Source: Actinocatenispora thailandica
GTDB taxonomy: Bacteria > Actinomycetota > Actinomycetes > Mycobacteriales > Micromonosporaceae
Direction: 5' to 3'
NCBI RefSeq assembly: GCF_016865425.1
Contig: NZ_AP023355.1
Span: 3,222,198-3,286,197 of the forward strand
DNA length: 64,000 bases
The notes beneath the pieces were generated by a model. The model searched no databases and had not been told where the DNA came from. It saw nothing but the letters and a program-made list of their open reading frames with translations. A program made the position numbers and the translations under genes. Shown here piece by piece: positions 25,333-33,657 of this stretch; positions within the stretch are counted from its first letter, which is position 1, and each line of letters opens with the position of its first letter.

Positions 25333-26787
25333 GTGGCGGAACAGGTCGAGAGCACCGTGGGTCAGGGCGACGACGCCGGCGGCCAGCCGTACGAATACCG
25401 CCGGGTCGAGCTGGTCGAACCCGACTGGACCCGGCTGCCCGGTTTCGCCGACGTCACCGCCGCCCAGTGGCGTTCCGCGCAGTGGCAGCGCGCGCACTGC
25501 GTCAAGAACATCAAGCAACTGCGGCAGCTGATGGGCGACCTGCTCGACGAGAAGTTCTACGACGACCTCGCCGCCGACCAGGAACAGCACGCGACGATGT
25601 CGATGCTGCTGCCGCCGCAGATGCTCAACACCATGGTGCCGCACGAGGTGCCCGACACCGACGCGTTCTACACCGACCCGGTCCGCCGGTACATGCTGCC
25701 GGTCGCCTCCGACCGCCGCGCCGACTGGCCCAGCCACCCGCACGCCACCCGCGACTCGCTGCACGAGCACGACATGTGGGTCGCCGAGGGCCTCACCCAC
25801 CGGTACCCGACGAAGGTGCTGGCCGAGCTGCTGTCGACCTGCCCGCAGTACTGCGGGCACTGCACCCGGATGGACCTGGTCGGCAACTCCACCCCGACCA
25901 TCGACAAGCTGCGGCTGACCGGCAAGCCGGTCGACCGGTACGACGCGATCATCAACTACCTGCAGCAGCACCCCGAGGTGCGCGACGTGGTCGTCTCCGG
26001 CGGCGACGTGGCCAACGTGCCGTGGAAGAACCTCGAAGCGTTCCTGATGCGGCTGCTGGCCATCGACACCATCCGCGACATCCGGCTGGCCACCAAGGCA
26101 CTGATGGGCATGCCGCAGCACTGGCTGGCCCCCGACGTGGTCGAAGGGCTCGAACGAGTCGCCCGCACCGCCCACCGCCGCGGCGTCAACCTCGCCATCC
26201 ACACCCACGTCAACCACGTCAACTCGCTGACCCCGCTGGTCGCCGAGGCCGCCCGCACCGCATTGGACGTCGGCGTACGCGACGTGCGCAACCAGGGCGT
26301 GCTGATGCGCGGCGTCAACGCCACCGACACCGACCTGCTCGACCTGTGCTTCGGGCTGCAGGGCGAGGCGAACATCCTGCCGTACTACTTCTACATGTGC
26401 GACATGATCCCCAACGCCGAACACTGGCGCGTCTCGGTCGCCGAAGCCCAGCACCTGCAACACGCCATCATGGGCTACCTGCCCGGCTACGCCACCCCGC
26501 GGATCGTGTGCGACGTGCCGTTCGTCGGCAAACGGTGGGTGCACATGCTCGCCGACTACGACCGCGAACGCGGCATCTCGTACTGGACGAAGAACTACCG
26601 CACCGGCATCGAACTCGACGACCCCGACGCGCTCCAGCGCCGGTACCCGTTCTACGACCCGATCTACACCCTCCCCGAGTCCGGCCAGCAGTGGTGGCGG
26701 GACAACTTCCCGCCGGACACCGCGGCCGCCGCCGACGCCGCCGCGGCGTCCCGGCAGGCCGCCGAACGCGACGCCGTGCACGCCTGA
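25333..26787 (+). CDS. kamA: Lysine 2,3-aminomutase (radical SAM), divergent clade
   Basis: 484 aa, GTG with GAGGAGG upstream. The radical-SAM cluster motif is CPQYCGHC (Cys170, 174, 177). The PLP-lysine appears as Lys400 in DVPFVGKRW, replacing the usual PGGGGK, and the two substrate-binding aspartates are present (Asp357 in MCDMI, Asp394 in CDVPF). It interconverts L-lysine and L-beta-lysine, the first step before KamDE and Kdd. The zinc-site cysteines of the clostridial enzyme are missing: the position after GVN is Ala-Thr rather than Asp-Cys, and there is no C-terminal Cys cluster. Followed by a strong terminator hairpin, so monocistronic. Confidence 0.88.
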   Translation: MAEQVESTVGQGDDAGGQPYEYRRVELVEPDWTRLPGFADVTAAQWRSAQWQRAHCVKNIKQLRQLMGDLLDEKFYDDLAADQEQHATMSMLLPPQMLNTMVPHEVPDTDAFYTDPVRRYMLPVASDRRADWPSHPHATRDSLHEHDMWVAEGLTHRYPTKVLAELLSTCPQYCGHCTRMDLVGNSTPTIDKLRLTGKPVDRYDAIINYLQQHPEVRDVVVSGGDVANVPWKNLEAFLMRLLAIDTIRDIRLATKALMGMPQHWLAPDVVEGLERVARTAHRRGVNLAIHTHVNHVNSLTPLVAEAARTALDVGVRDVRNQGVLMRGVNATDTDLLDLCFGLQGEANILPYYFYMCDMIPNAEHWRVSVAEAQHLQHAIMGYLPGYATPRIVCDVPFVGKRWVHMLADYDRERGISYWTKNYRTGIELDDPDALQRRYPFYDPIYTLPESGQQWWRDNFPPDTAAAADAAAASRQAAERDAVHA

Positions 26788-26833
26788 CCAGCCGTCCCCG
26801 CCCCGGACCGTCCCCGCTCCGGACGCCGCGGCC

Positions 26834-26867
26834 CCGCCGCACCCGACAACGGCGTCGGGTGCGGCGG
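26834..26867. terminator. Strong hairpin after kamA
   Basis: A perfect 14-bp inverted repeat (CCGCCGCACCCGAC / GTCGGGTGCGGCGG) with a 6-nt loop lies 47 bp after the kamA stop. It is among the longest perfect stems in the window and very likely ends kamA transcription. Confidence 0.8.
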
Positions 26868-26955
26868 CACCCTCACCGGCCGGCGGCGGGTGGCGCGTTC
26901 GACACCACGCCGGGAACGCCCGGTGCTCGCCGAGACCATCGGGAACACTGGGCGC

Positions 26956-27534
26956 ATGGCAGAGATCGTCCTGATCCGGCACGGCGAAACCGCCTGGTCG
27001 GCAAGCGGCCAGCACACCTCCGTCACCGACCTGCCGCTCACCGAGCGCGGTGAACGGCAAGCGGCCGACCTGGCACCCGCCCTCGCCCGGCGCCAGTTCA
27101 CCGCCGTGTACAGCTCGCCGCGAACCCGCGCCCGACGCACCGCGCAGCTCGCCGGCCTGACCGTCACCGCGGTCGACGACGACCTGGCCGAATGGAACTA
27201 CGGCGACTACGAGGGCCGCACCACCGCCGACATCCACACCGAGGTGCCTGACTGGGACCTGTGGACCGACGGCGCACCCGGCGGGGAGAAACCCGCCGCG
27301 GTCGGCGCCCGCCTCGACCGGGTCCTGCAACGCGCCCGCGAACAGCTCTGCGACGGCGACGTCGCGCTCGTCGCGCACGGCCACGCGCTACGGGTCGCCG
27401 GCGCCCGCTGGATCGGCCTGGCCGCCGCCTGCGGCGGGCTGCTCAAGCTCGACACCGGCACCCTGTCCACCCTCGGCTTCGAACACGGCCGCCCCGTCGT
27501 CACCAGCTGGAACGCCGCCGTCACCAGCTCCTGA
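26956..27534 (+). CDS. Histidine phosphatase family protein
   Basis: 192 aa. It begins with the catalytic VLIRHGETAWSASGQH (His of RHG near residue 10), followed by LPLTERGERQA, the SSPRTRARRTA arginine region near 55, the acid Glu in LAEWNYGDYEG near 80 and the second His in VAHGHALRV near 145. This is the phosphoglycerate-mutase-like superfamily; the short length and lack of a mutase insertion suggest a broad phosphatase (sugar or nucleotide phosphate). Cytoplasmic. An AACACT box 6 nt before the ATG with no ribosome site suggests a leaderless message. Confidence 0.85.
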   Translation: MAEIVLIRHGETAWSASGQHTSVTDLPLTERGERQAADLAPALARRQFTAVYSSPRTRARRTAQLAGLTVTAVDDDLAEWNYGDYEGRTTADIHTEVPDWDLWTDGAPGGEKPAAVGARLDRVLQRAREQLCDGDVALVAHGHALRVAGARWIGLAAACGGLLKLDTGTLSTLGFEHGRPVVTSWNAAVTSS

Positions 27535-27734
27535 CCGCCGGAGCCGTACCCGCCCCGCCCGGGTGCGCGCGAGCCGCGTACCGCACACCCGGGCGGCGAC
27601 GACACCGCCACCCGCTCGGTCACCGGCAGGTCCGCGCACCGCTCGACCGGCGTCCCGCACGTCGGCGCCACCGCCACTGCGGACCACCACCGACAGCCGC
27701 GACCAGGTACCGACCCGCCGACCGGCATGCGCAA

Positions 27735-27766
27735 ACTTGTCGCCCAACTGCACTTGTCGACCAACT
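27735..27766 (+). promoter_or_regulatory. Direct-repeat operator candidate before GH89 gene
   Basis: Two copies of ACTTGTCGnCCAACT (27735-27749 and 27752-27766; 14 of 15 bases equal) are spaced 17 bp start to start. The second covers the -35 box of the promoter below. The half-site loosely recalls the GlcNAc-responsive DasR element of Streptomyces (TGGTCTAGACCA), but is one base short and not a clear match. Confidence 0.5.
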
Positions 27767-27782
27767 TCGCGCACCATAGGCT
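27754..27782 (+). promoter_or_regulatory. Promoter of GH89 gene
   Basis: -35 TTGTCG (27754-27759), 17-bp spacer, -10 TAGGCT (27777-27782). Transcription would start near 27789, leaving a ~28-nt leader with a CCGGAGG ribosome site before ATG 27817. Confidence 0.6.
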
Positions 27783-27816
27783 GCCTGCGACCCGATCGCC
27801 CCGGCCGGAGGTCCCC

Positions 27817-30800
27817 ATGACGCGACGCAGAACAGTCCTGGCCGCCAGCGCCGCCGGACTGGCCGCCACCGGAATCGCCCACCCAGCCGCCGCCCACGAC
27901 GCCGTCGAACCCGCCCGCGCCGCGCTACGCCGCCTCATCGGCCGCCGAGCCGACCAACTCACCCTCAGCCTCACCGCCCGCACCGACACCGACACCTACC
28001 GGGTGTCCGACCATCACGGACGGCCACACATCGAGGCCACCACCCCGGCGACGATCCTCACCGGCTTCCACCGCTACCTCGGCGAAACGCTGCACGCCGG
28101 GATCTGGTGGGCCGGCACCAACCTCGACCACCTGCCCGCCCGGCTCCCCGCACCCGCCACCCCGATCACCGGCCGCGCCGACGTACCGCACCGGTTCGCG
28201 CTCAACGACACCAACGACGGCTACACCGGCCCCTACCGGGACCTCGACCGGTGGCGCCACGAGGTCGACATCCTCGCCCTACACGGCTTCAACGAGATCC
28301 TCGTCTACCTCGGCGCCGACGCCGTCTACCGCGACACCCTGCGCGAGTTCGGCTACACCGACGACGAGGTCCGCGCCTGGATCCCGGCACCCGCCCACCA
28401 ACCCTGGTGGCTGCTGCAGAACATGTCCGGCTTCGGCGGGCCGGTCGCCGCCGCGGAGATCGAGCACCGCGCCGACACCGCCGCCGCCCTGATCGACCAC
28501 ATCCGCGCCCTCGGCATGACCCCCGTACTGCCCGGCTACTTCGGCACCGTGCCACCCGACTTCGCCGACCGCAACACCGGCGCCCACGTCGTACCCCAGG
28601 GCAGCTGGTGCGGCTTCACCCGCCCCGGCTGGCTCGACCCCCGCGACGACCACTTCACCCGCGTCGCCGCCGCCTTCTACCGCCACTCGGCCGCCCGCTA
28701 CGGCGACACCACCATGTACAAAATGGACCTGCTGCACGAAGGTGGCACCGCCGGCGACGTCCCCGTCGGAGACGCCTCCCGAGCGGTCGAAACCGCGCTG
28801 CGCACCGCGCACCCCGACGCCACCTGGGTCATCCTCGGCTGGCAGGACAACCCCAAGAAAGACACCATCGCCGCCGTCGACACCAGCCGGATGCTCATCG
28901 TCGACGGGCTGTCCGAACACGCCGACAAGACCGACCGCGACACCGACTGGTCTGGCACCCCGTACGCGTTCGGCACCATCTTCAACTATGGCGGCAAGTC
29001 CACCCTCGGCGCCTGCACCCCGGTCTGGATCGACAAATACCGGCAGTGGCGCGACAAGCAAGACAGCGCCCTGACCGGCATCGCCCTGATGCCCGAAGCC
29101 GGCGACAACAACGCAGCCGCCCTCGACCTGTTCGCCTCGCTCGCCTGGACCGACCACGCCATCGACGCACGCGACTGGTACGCCGACTACGCCGCCCGCC
29201 GCTACGGCCACCCCGACCGGCACGCCACCGCCGCCTGGCAGACCCTGCGCGCCACCGCCTACGCCCTCGACGGCACCGTCAAGGGCGAACCACAAGACAG
29301 CCTGTTCGCCGCCCAGCCCAGCCTCTCCGCCACCTCCGGCGCCGGCTGGTCACCCGACACCATGCAGTACGACGGGGCGACCTTCGACCGGGCGCTGCCC
29401 CTGCTGCTCGCCGCCCACCCCACCCTGCGCCACACCGACGCCTACCGGTACGACCTGGTCGACATCGCCCGGCAGACCCTCACCAACCGCAGCCGCATCC
29501 TGCTGCCCCAGATCGCCGCCGCCTACCACACCGGCGACACCGCCGCCTTCGACGAACTCACCGCGGTATGGCTGAGCTGGATGCAGCTGCTGGAACGTCT
29601 CGTCGCCAGCCGAGGCGAATTCCTGCTCGGCCCCGCACTCGCCGCCGCCCGCCGCGCCGCCGGCGCCCCCGGCGAGTTCGACCAACGCACCATCCTCACC
29701 GTCTGGGGCGACCGCCACGCCAGCCAGGTCGGCGGCCTGCACGACTACGCCAACCGCGAATGGCACGGCCTGATCGGCGACGTCTACCACGACCGCTGGC
29801 GCCGCTACTTCGACAGCCTGCGCACCGCCCTGACCAGCGGCCGGGCGCCCGCCCCGATCGACTGGTACGCACTGACCGACGCCTGGGCCCGCCGCACCAA
29901 CAGCTACCGCAGTCACCCCACCGGCGACGAACACGCCCTGGCCACCGCGATACACCGAACGCTCGCCGCCGACACCCACCAGGTACCGGTCACCGTCACC
30001 GCCGAGCCCGCCATCCTCGTCGCCGGCTCCACCACCACCCTGACCGCCCACATCACCAACGCCAGCGGCCTGTCCGACGTGCACGCCGCGACCCTCACCC
30101 CAGCCGTACCCGACGGCGCCACCGCCACCCCACTCGACCCCACCGGCATCGACACCCTCCGCGGCGGAACCGGCGCCGCCGTCCGCTGGCAGCTCACCGC
30201 ACCCACCGGCTGGCACACCGACCAACCCGCCACCACCCTCACCGTGCGAGCGAACTACCGCGTGGGCCGAGCCAGCGGCCACGCCACCGGCGCTACCCGG
30301 GTACTCGCCGGCGCCCCGATCACCGACCCCTACCGAACCGTCGACTTCAACGACGCCACCTTCGCCGCCGCCGGTACCGGCTTCGGCATCTTCGGCGGCG
30401 GCCGGGACATGTGGGGAGGCACCAACCAGTTCGCCGCCATCGTGCTGCCCGGCGGGCTCCCCGACGGCGCCACCGCCACCGTCCGCGTCGTACTCCAGGA
30501 TCCGACCGGTCCCTGGGCACGCGCCGGCCTGGTCGTGCGCAACTCGCTGGCCAAGAACGGGGCCCTGGGCTACGCCAACCTCGCGGTCACACCGGCACAC
30601 GGCTGCGCGCTGTCGGTCGACGACAACGGCGACGGCCGGCTCAACAAGGTCACCGCCACCGCCGGCCCCGTCGCACCGGTCACCCTGCGGCTGACCCGAA
30701 CCGGCGCCACCGTCACCGCCGCCTACCGCACCGACGGCACCGACTGGACATCCCTCGGCACCGCGCGCCCCAGCGGACTCGCCGCCACCCCGGAGGTCGG

Positions 30801-30876
30801 GATCTTCATGACCGCCGCCAACGGCGGCTCCGGCGCCACCGGCATCGCCACCTTCGACACCGTCAGCGTGCACTGA
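27817..30876 (+). CDS. Secreted GH89 alpha-N-acetylglucosaminidase with C-terminal accessory domains
   Basis: 1019 aa. A Tat-like signal (TRRRTVLAAS, hydrophobic stretch, cut after AHPAAA) opens the protein. Residues ~30-680 match NAGLU/GH89: an N-terminal domain, then a TIM barrel with WWLLQNMSGFGGP, catalytic Glu308 in MDLLHEGG and Glu427 in MPEAGDN, equivalent to the human pair E316/E446, then an all-helical domain. Residues ~720-830 form a NEW3/Ig-like beta domain, and ~845-1019 a jelly-roll-like domain (DFNDATF...FDTVSVH) probably for carbohydrate binding. It should release terminal alpha-GlcNAc from glycans outside the cell. It converges on an Lrp gene behind a terminator. Confidence 0.88.
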   Translation: MTRRRTVLAASAAGLAATGIAHPAAAHDAVEPARAALRRLIGRRADQLTLSLTARTDTDTYRVSDHHGRPHIEATTPATILTGFHRYLGETLHAGIWWAGTNLDHLPARLPAPATPITGRADVPHRFALNDTNDGYTGPYRDLDRWRHEVDILALHGFNEILVYLGADAVYRDTLREFGYTDDEVRAWIPAPAHQPWWLLQNMSGFGGPVAAAEIEHRADTAAALIDHIRALGMTPVLPGYFGTVPPDFADRNTGAHVVPQGSWCGFTRPGWLDPRDDHFTRVAAAFYRHSAARYGDTTMYKMDLLHEGGTAGDVPVGDASRAVETALRTAHPDATWVILGWQDNPKKDTIAAVDTSRMLIVDGLSEHADKTDRDTDWSGTPYAFGTIFNYGGKSTLGACTPVWIDKYRQWRDKQDSALTGIALMPEAGDNNAAALDLFASLAWTDHAIDARDWYADYAARRYGHPDRHATAAWQTLRATAYALDGTVKGEPQDSLFAAQPSLSATSGAGWSPDTMQYDGATFDRALPLLLAAHPTLRHTDAYRYDLVDIARQTLTNRSRILLPQIAAAYHTGDTAAFDELTAVWLSWMQLLERLVASRGEFLLGPALAAARRAAGAPGEFDQRTILTVWGDRHASQVGGLHDYANREWHGLIGDVYHDRWRRYFDSLRTALTSGRAPAPIDWYALTDAWARRTNSYRSHPTGDEHALATAIHRTLAADTHQVPVTVTAEPAILVAGSTTTLTAHITNASGLSDVHAATLTPAVPDGATATPLDPTGIDTLRGGTGAAVRWQLTAPTGWHTDQPATTLTVRANYRVGRASGHATGATRVLAGAPITDPYRTVDFNDATFAAAGTGFGIFGGGRDMWGGTNQFAAIVLPGGLPDGATATVRVVLQDPTGPWARAGLVVRNSLAKNGALGYANLAVTPAHGCALSVDDNGDGRLNKVTATAGPVAPVTLRLTRTGATVTAAYRTDGTDWTSLGTARPSGLAATPEVGIFMTAANGGSGATGIATFDTVSVH

Positions 30877-30880
30877 AACC

Positions 30881-30912
30881 ACGGTCCGGGGCCCCGCGGG
30901 GCCCGGGACCGT
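30881..30912. terminator. Hairpin between GH89 and Lrp genes
   Basis: Arms of 15 bp with one mismatch (30881-30895 and 30898-30912) and a 2-nt loop form an almost continuous GC stem directly between the two convergent stop codons. Likely bidirectional. Confidence 0.7.
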
Positions 30913-30913
30913 C

Positions 30914-31375
30914 TCAATCGCCGCTGGGCGGCGACGGCGCCCGCGCCGGCCGTCCCTCGTACGGCGTGGACAGCACGATCGTGGTGCGATGGGTGACCCC
31001 GGCGATCGACCGGATCCGCTGCAACAGACCCTCCAGGTCCACCGGCGAGGCCACCCGCACCTTCAACAGGTAGAAATCCTCGCCGGCCACCGAGTAGCAC
31101 GACTCGATCTCCGGCAGGTGCGCCAACCGCTCGGGAGCGTCGTCCGGCGCCGCCGGGTCGGTCGGCCGGATCGCCACGAACGCCGTCAACGGCAGACCCA
31201 GCGCCTCGTAGTCGACCACCGCCGCGTACCCGCGGATCACGCCGCGCTGCTCCAACCGCCGCACCCGCTGGTGCACCGCCGACACCGACAACCCCACCCG
31301 CTCGGCGAGATCGGTGAACGACAACCGGCCGTCGGCCGACAACGCGGCCACGATGGCCCGATCGATCTGTTCCAC
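30914..31375 (-). CDS. Lrp/AsnC-family transcriptional regulator
   Basis: 153 aa. N-terminal winged helix-turn-helix (DRAIVAALSADGRLSFTDLAERVGLSVSAVHQRVRRLE, about 5-45) then the RAM ligand domain (YEALGLPLTAFVAI, CYSVAGEDFYLLKVR). Lrp/AsnC proteins sense amino acids and form octamers on DNA. The GTG start follows a TAGCGT -10 box by 6 nt, so it is probably leaderless and perhaps autoregulated. It is the only Lrp-type regulator in the window and lies 4 kb from the lysine-degradation cluster; control of that cluster by lysine or beta-lysine is a reasonable guess. Confidence 0.88.
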   Translation of the reverse strand: MEQIDRAIVAALSADGRLSFTDLAERVGLSVSAVHQRVRRLEQRGVIRGYAAVVDYEALGLPLTAFVAIRPTDPAAPDDAPERLAHLPEIESCYSVAGEDFYLLKVRVASPVDLEGLLQRIRSIAGVTHRTTIVLSTPYEGRPARAPSPPSGD

Positions 31376-31381
31376 GCGGAA

Positions 31382-31387
31382 ACGCTA
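31382..31387 (-). promoter_or_regulatory. Putative -10 box of leaderless Lrp gene
   Basis: Minus-strand TAGCGT lies 6 nt before the GTG of the Lrp gene; no Shine-Dalgarno is present between them. Confidence 0.4.
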
Positions 31388-31407
31388 CACCGCCGGTCGC
31401 GGCCCGC

Positions 31408-32577
31408 TCACGACGTCAGCGCACGAGAGATCACCAACCGCTGGATCTGGTTGGTGCCCTCCACGATCTGCAGCACCTTCGCCTCCCGGAAGTACCGCTC
31501 CACCGGGTGATCGGCCACGTACCCGTACCCGCCGAGCACCTGCACCATGTCGGTGGTCACCCGCATCGCGGTGTCGGTCGCGAACAGTTTCGCCTCCGCG
31601 GCCGCCACCGAGAACGGCCGGCCGGCGTCCTTCAGCCGGGCCGCGGTCAACAGCAACGCCCGCGCCGCCGCCACCTGCGTCGCCGCGTCCGCCAGCATGA
31701 ACCCGACACCCTGGAACTGCGCGATCGGACGACCGAACTGCTCCCGTTCGACGGCGTAGGAGCACGCGTAGTCCAGCGCCGACTGCGCCAACCCGATCGC
31801 GCACGCCGCGATCCCCAGCCGGCCGGAGTCCAACGCCTGCATCGCGATGCGAAACCCGACGCCCTCGCCGCCTATCAGCCGCTCGGCGGGCACCACGGCG
31901 TCGTCGAACACGATCTGCGCGGTCGGGCCGGCACTCAGCCCCATCTTGTGCTCCGGCCGCTGCGGCACCATCCCCTCGGTACCCGGGTCGACCAGCAGGC
32001 ACGAGACACCCTTCGGCCCCGGCCCGCCGGTACGGGCGAACACGTTGTAGAAGTCGGCCACCCCGCCGTGCGACACCCACGCCTTCGTCCCGGTCACCCG
32101 GTACGACTCGCCGTCGCGCTGCGCGCGGGTGGTCAACGCCGCCGCGTCCGAACCGCCCGCCGGCTCCGACAGGCAGTACGCGCCGAGCTGGTCACCGCCG
32201 AGCATGTCCGGCAGGAACCGCTTGCGCTGCTGCTCGCTGCCGAACTCCGCCATCGGGAAGCAGGCCAGGGTGTGCACGCTGACCCCGAGCGCCACCGACA
32301 GCCAGCGCCGCGCCAGCTCCTCCACCACCTGCAGGTACACCTCGTACGGCTGGGCTCCACCGCCGTACTCCTCCGGGTACGGCAGGCTCAGCAGCCCGGC
32401 CCGCCCCAGCGTGACGAACGCCGCGCGCGGGAACTCGCCCCGCGCCTCGAAGTCGGCCGCCCGCGGAGCCAGCTCCCGGTCGGCGATGTCGGCTGTCAAC
32501 TCCAGCAGCGCCTCGGCCTCGTCGGTGGGCAGCAACCGCTGCACCGTAGGGACCGGGCCGGCGCCGGACTCGCCCAT
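31408..32577 (-). CDS. Acyl-CoA dehydrogenase
   Basis: 389 aa from ATG 32577, chosen because GGGAGGA lies 5 nt upstream; an in-frame ATG at 32595 would bury that site. Standard three-domain enzyme: YCLSEPAGGSDAAAL near 126 and GTKAWVSHGG near 155 for FAD and substrate, ACSYAVEREQFGRPIAQFQ near 270, and the catalytic Glu in VEGTNQIQ near 375. It introduces an alpha-beta double bond into a short- or medium-chain acyl-CoA, passing electrons to ETF. Chain length cannot be told. It is adjacent to the Lrp gene (32-bp gap, same direction), and may take part in amino-acid-derived acyl-CoA oxidation. Confidence 0.87.
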   Translation of the reverse strand: MGESGAGPVPTVQRLLPTDEAEALLELTADIADRELAPRAADFEARGEFPRAAFVTLGRAGLLSLPYPEEYGGGAQPYEVYLQVVEELARRWLSVALGVSVHTLACFPMAEFGSEQQRKRFLPDMLGGDQLGAYCLSEPAGGSDAAALTTRAQRDGESYRVTGTKAWVSHGGVADFYNVFARTGGPGPKGVSCLLVDPGTEGMVPQRPEHKMGLSAGPTAQIVFDDAVVPAERLIGGEGVGFRIAMQALDSGRLGIAACAIGLAQSALDYACSYAVEREQFGRPIAQFQGVGFMLADAATQVAAARALLLTAARLKDAGRPFSVAAAEAKLFATDTAMRVTTDMVQVLGGYGYVADHPVERYFREAKVLQIVEGTNQIQRLVISRALTS

Positions 32578-32694
32578 GATTTCCTCCCACATCATGCCGC
32601 CACTGCAAGCGGCAGCTTAACGCTCGTTTGGGTCCGGCGGGGAGTTGGCGGAGCTCCGACTTGTTTCGGGTGGCGACGGTTACGTCGCTTGAGC

Positions 32695-32706
32695 CTTCCT
32701 AGGAAG
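32695..32706. promoter_or_regulatory. CTTCCTAGGAAG palindrome before rlmA-type gene
   Basis: A perfect 12-bp palindrome lies 8 nt before ATG 32715; its right half (AGGAAG) can also serve as ribosome site. Similar CTAGG(T/A)A-CTGG elements occur at 41271-41287 and 53329-53343, each upstream of a rightward gene. Confidence 0.4.
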
Positions 32707-32714
32707 CTGGAATT

Positions 32715-33566
32715 ATGGGGATCGGGGATGATCGGAGGGTGCTCAGCGATGCCATCGACCACCTGCGCTGCCCGAACTGCGCCGGACCACTCACCATCGA
32801 CGCCACCCGGGTGCGCTGCCCTCGCGGGCACAGCTTCGACATCTCCCGGCACGGGTACCTGACGCTGCGGGCCGGCGCCGCCGGCCCCGGTACCGGGGAC
32901 ACCGCCGAGATGGTGGCGGCCCGGCAGCGCTTCCTCGACGCCGGGCACTACTCCCCCATCAGCGACGCCATCCGCGCCGCCGCGCCGGACGGCACCGACC
33001 CGGTGCTCGACCTGGGTGCCGGCACCGGGCACTACCTGGCGCGGCTGCTCGGCGCCCAACCCCACCGGCTCGGCCTCGCCGTCGACCTGTCCGGGTACGC
33101 GCTGCGCCGGGCCGCCCGCGCCCACCCGCACATCGCCGCCATCGGCGCCGACGTCTGGCAGCCGCTGCCGATCCGTTCCGGACGCATCGGGCTGGTCCTC
33201 AACGTCTTCGCGCCGCGCAACGCCGCCGAGATCGCCCGGGTGCTGACCGCCGACGGGTCGTTGCTGGTCGTCACCCCCGCCGCCGACCACCTCGGCGAAC
33301 TGGTCGCCGCGCTCGGGCTGGTCGGCGTCGACGCGGCCAAGCCGGACCGGCTCGCCGCCACCCTGGCCGACTTCGACCCGGTCGGTTCCGACACCGTGCG
33401 CTTCGGTCTGCGGCTGGACCACGATCAGGTCGCCGCCGTCGTCGGGATGGGCCCCAGCGCCCGCCACCTGCCGGCCGGTCGGCTCGCCGAGCGCATCGCC
33501 GACCTGCCCACGGCGACCGAGACCACCGCGGCGGTCACCGTCGCCAGCTACCGGCTACGCCGCTGA
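32715..33566 (+). CDS. RlmA-type 23S rRNA (guanine-N1) methyltransferase
   Basis: 283 aa. An N-terminal zinc ribbon CPNC...CPRGH (Cys near 17, 20, 33, His 37) followed by SFDISRHGYLTLR and a class-I SAM domain with VLDLGAGTGHYLARLLG near 96 are hallmarks of RlmA(I/II), the G745/G748 methyltransferases of 23S rRNA hairpin 35; the RlmA(II)/TlrB branch can give resistance to tylosin-type macrolides. Whether this copy is housekeeping or protective cannot be told; no macrolide cluster is nearby. A GTG at 32739 after GGAGG is an alternative start; ATG 32715 keeps all conserved parts too. Confidence 0.85.
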   Translation: MGIGDDRRVLSDAIDHLRCPNCAGPLTIDATRVRCPRGHSFDISRHGYLTLRAGAAGPGTGDTAEMVAARQRFLDAGHYSPISDAIRAAAPDGTDPVLDLGAGTGHYLARLLGAQPHRLGLAVDLSGYALRRAARAHPHIAAIGADVWQPLPIRSGRIGLVLNVFAPRNAAEIARVLTADGSLLVVTPAADHLGELVAALGLVGVDAAKPDRLAATLADFDPVGSDTVRFGLRLDHDQVAAVVGMGPSARHLPAGRLAERIADLPTATETTAAVTVASYRLRR

Positions 33567-33657
33567 GCCGGACCGGCCCCGGCGTTCCGGAACAGCCACC
33601 CCGGCCGGACGCGTACGGTCGCAGCTGGCCCGACCGTACGATCACGAGGAGACGCTG

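Noticed and set aside
18253-26787. Beta-lysine antibiotic biosynthesis cluster
   Set aside because: KamA can feed streptothricin-type antibiotics, but KamDE, Kdd and Kal are catabolic and no NRPS, PKS or peptide-ligase gene is in the window.
28107-31073. 988-codon plus-strand frame over the GH89 gene
   Set aside because: Arg/Pro/His repeats produced by frame +1 of GC-rich coding DNA; GH89 catalytic residues are in the other frame.
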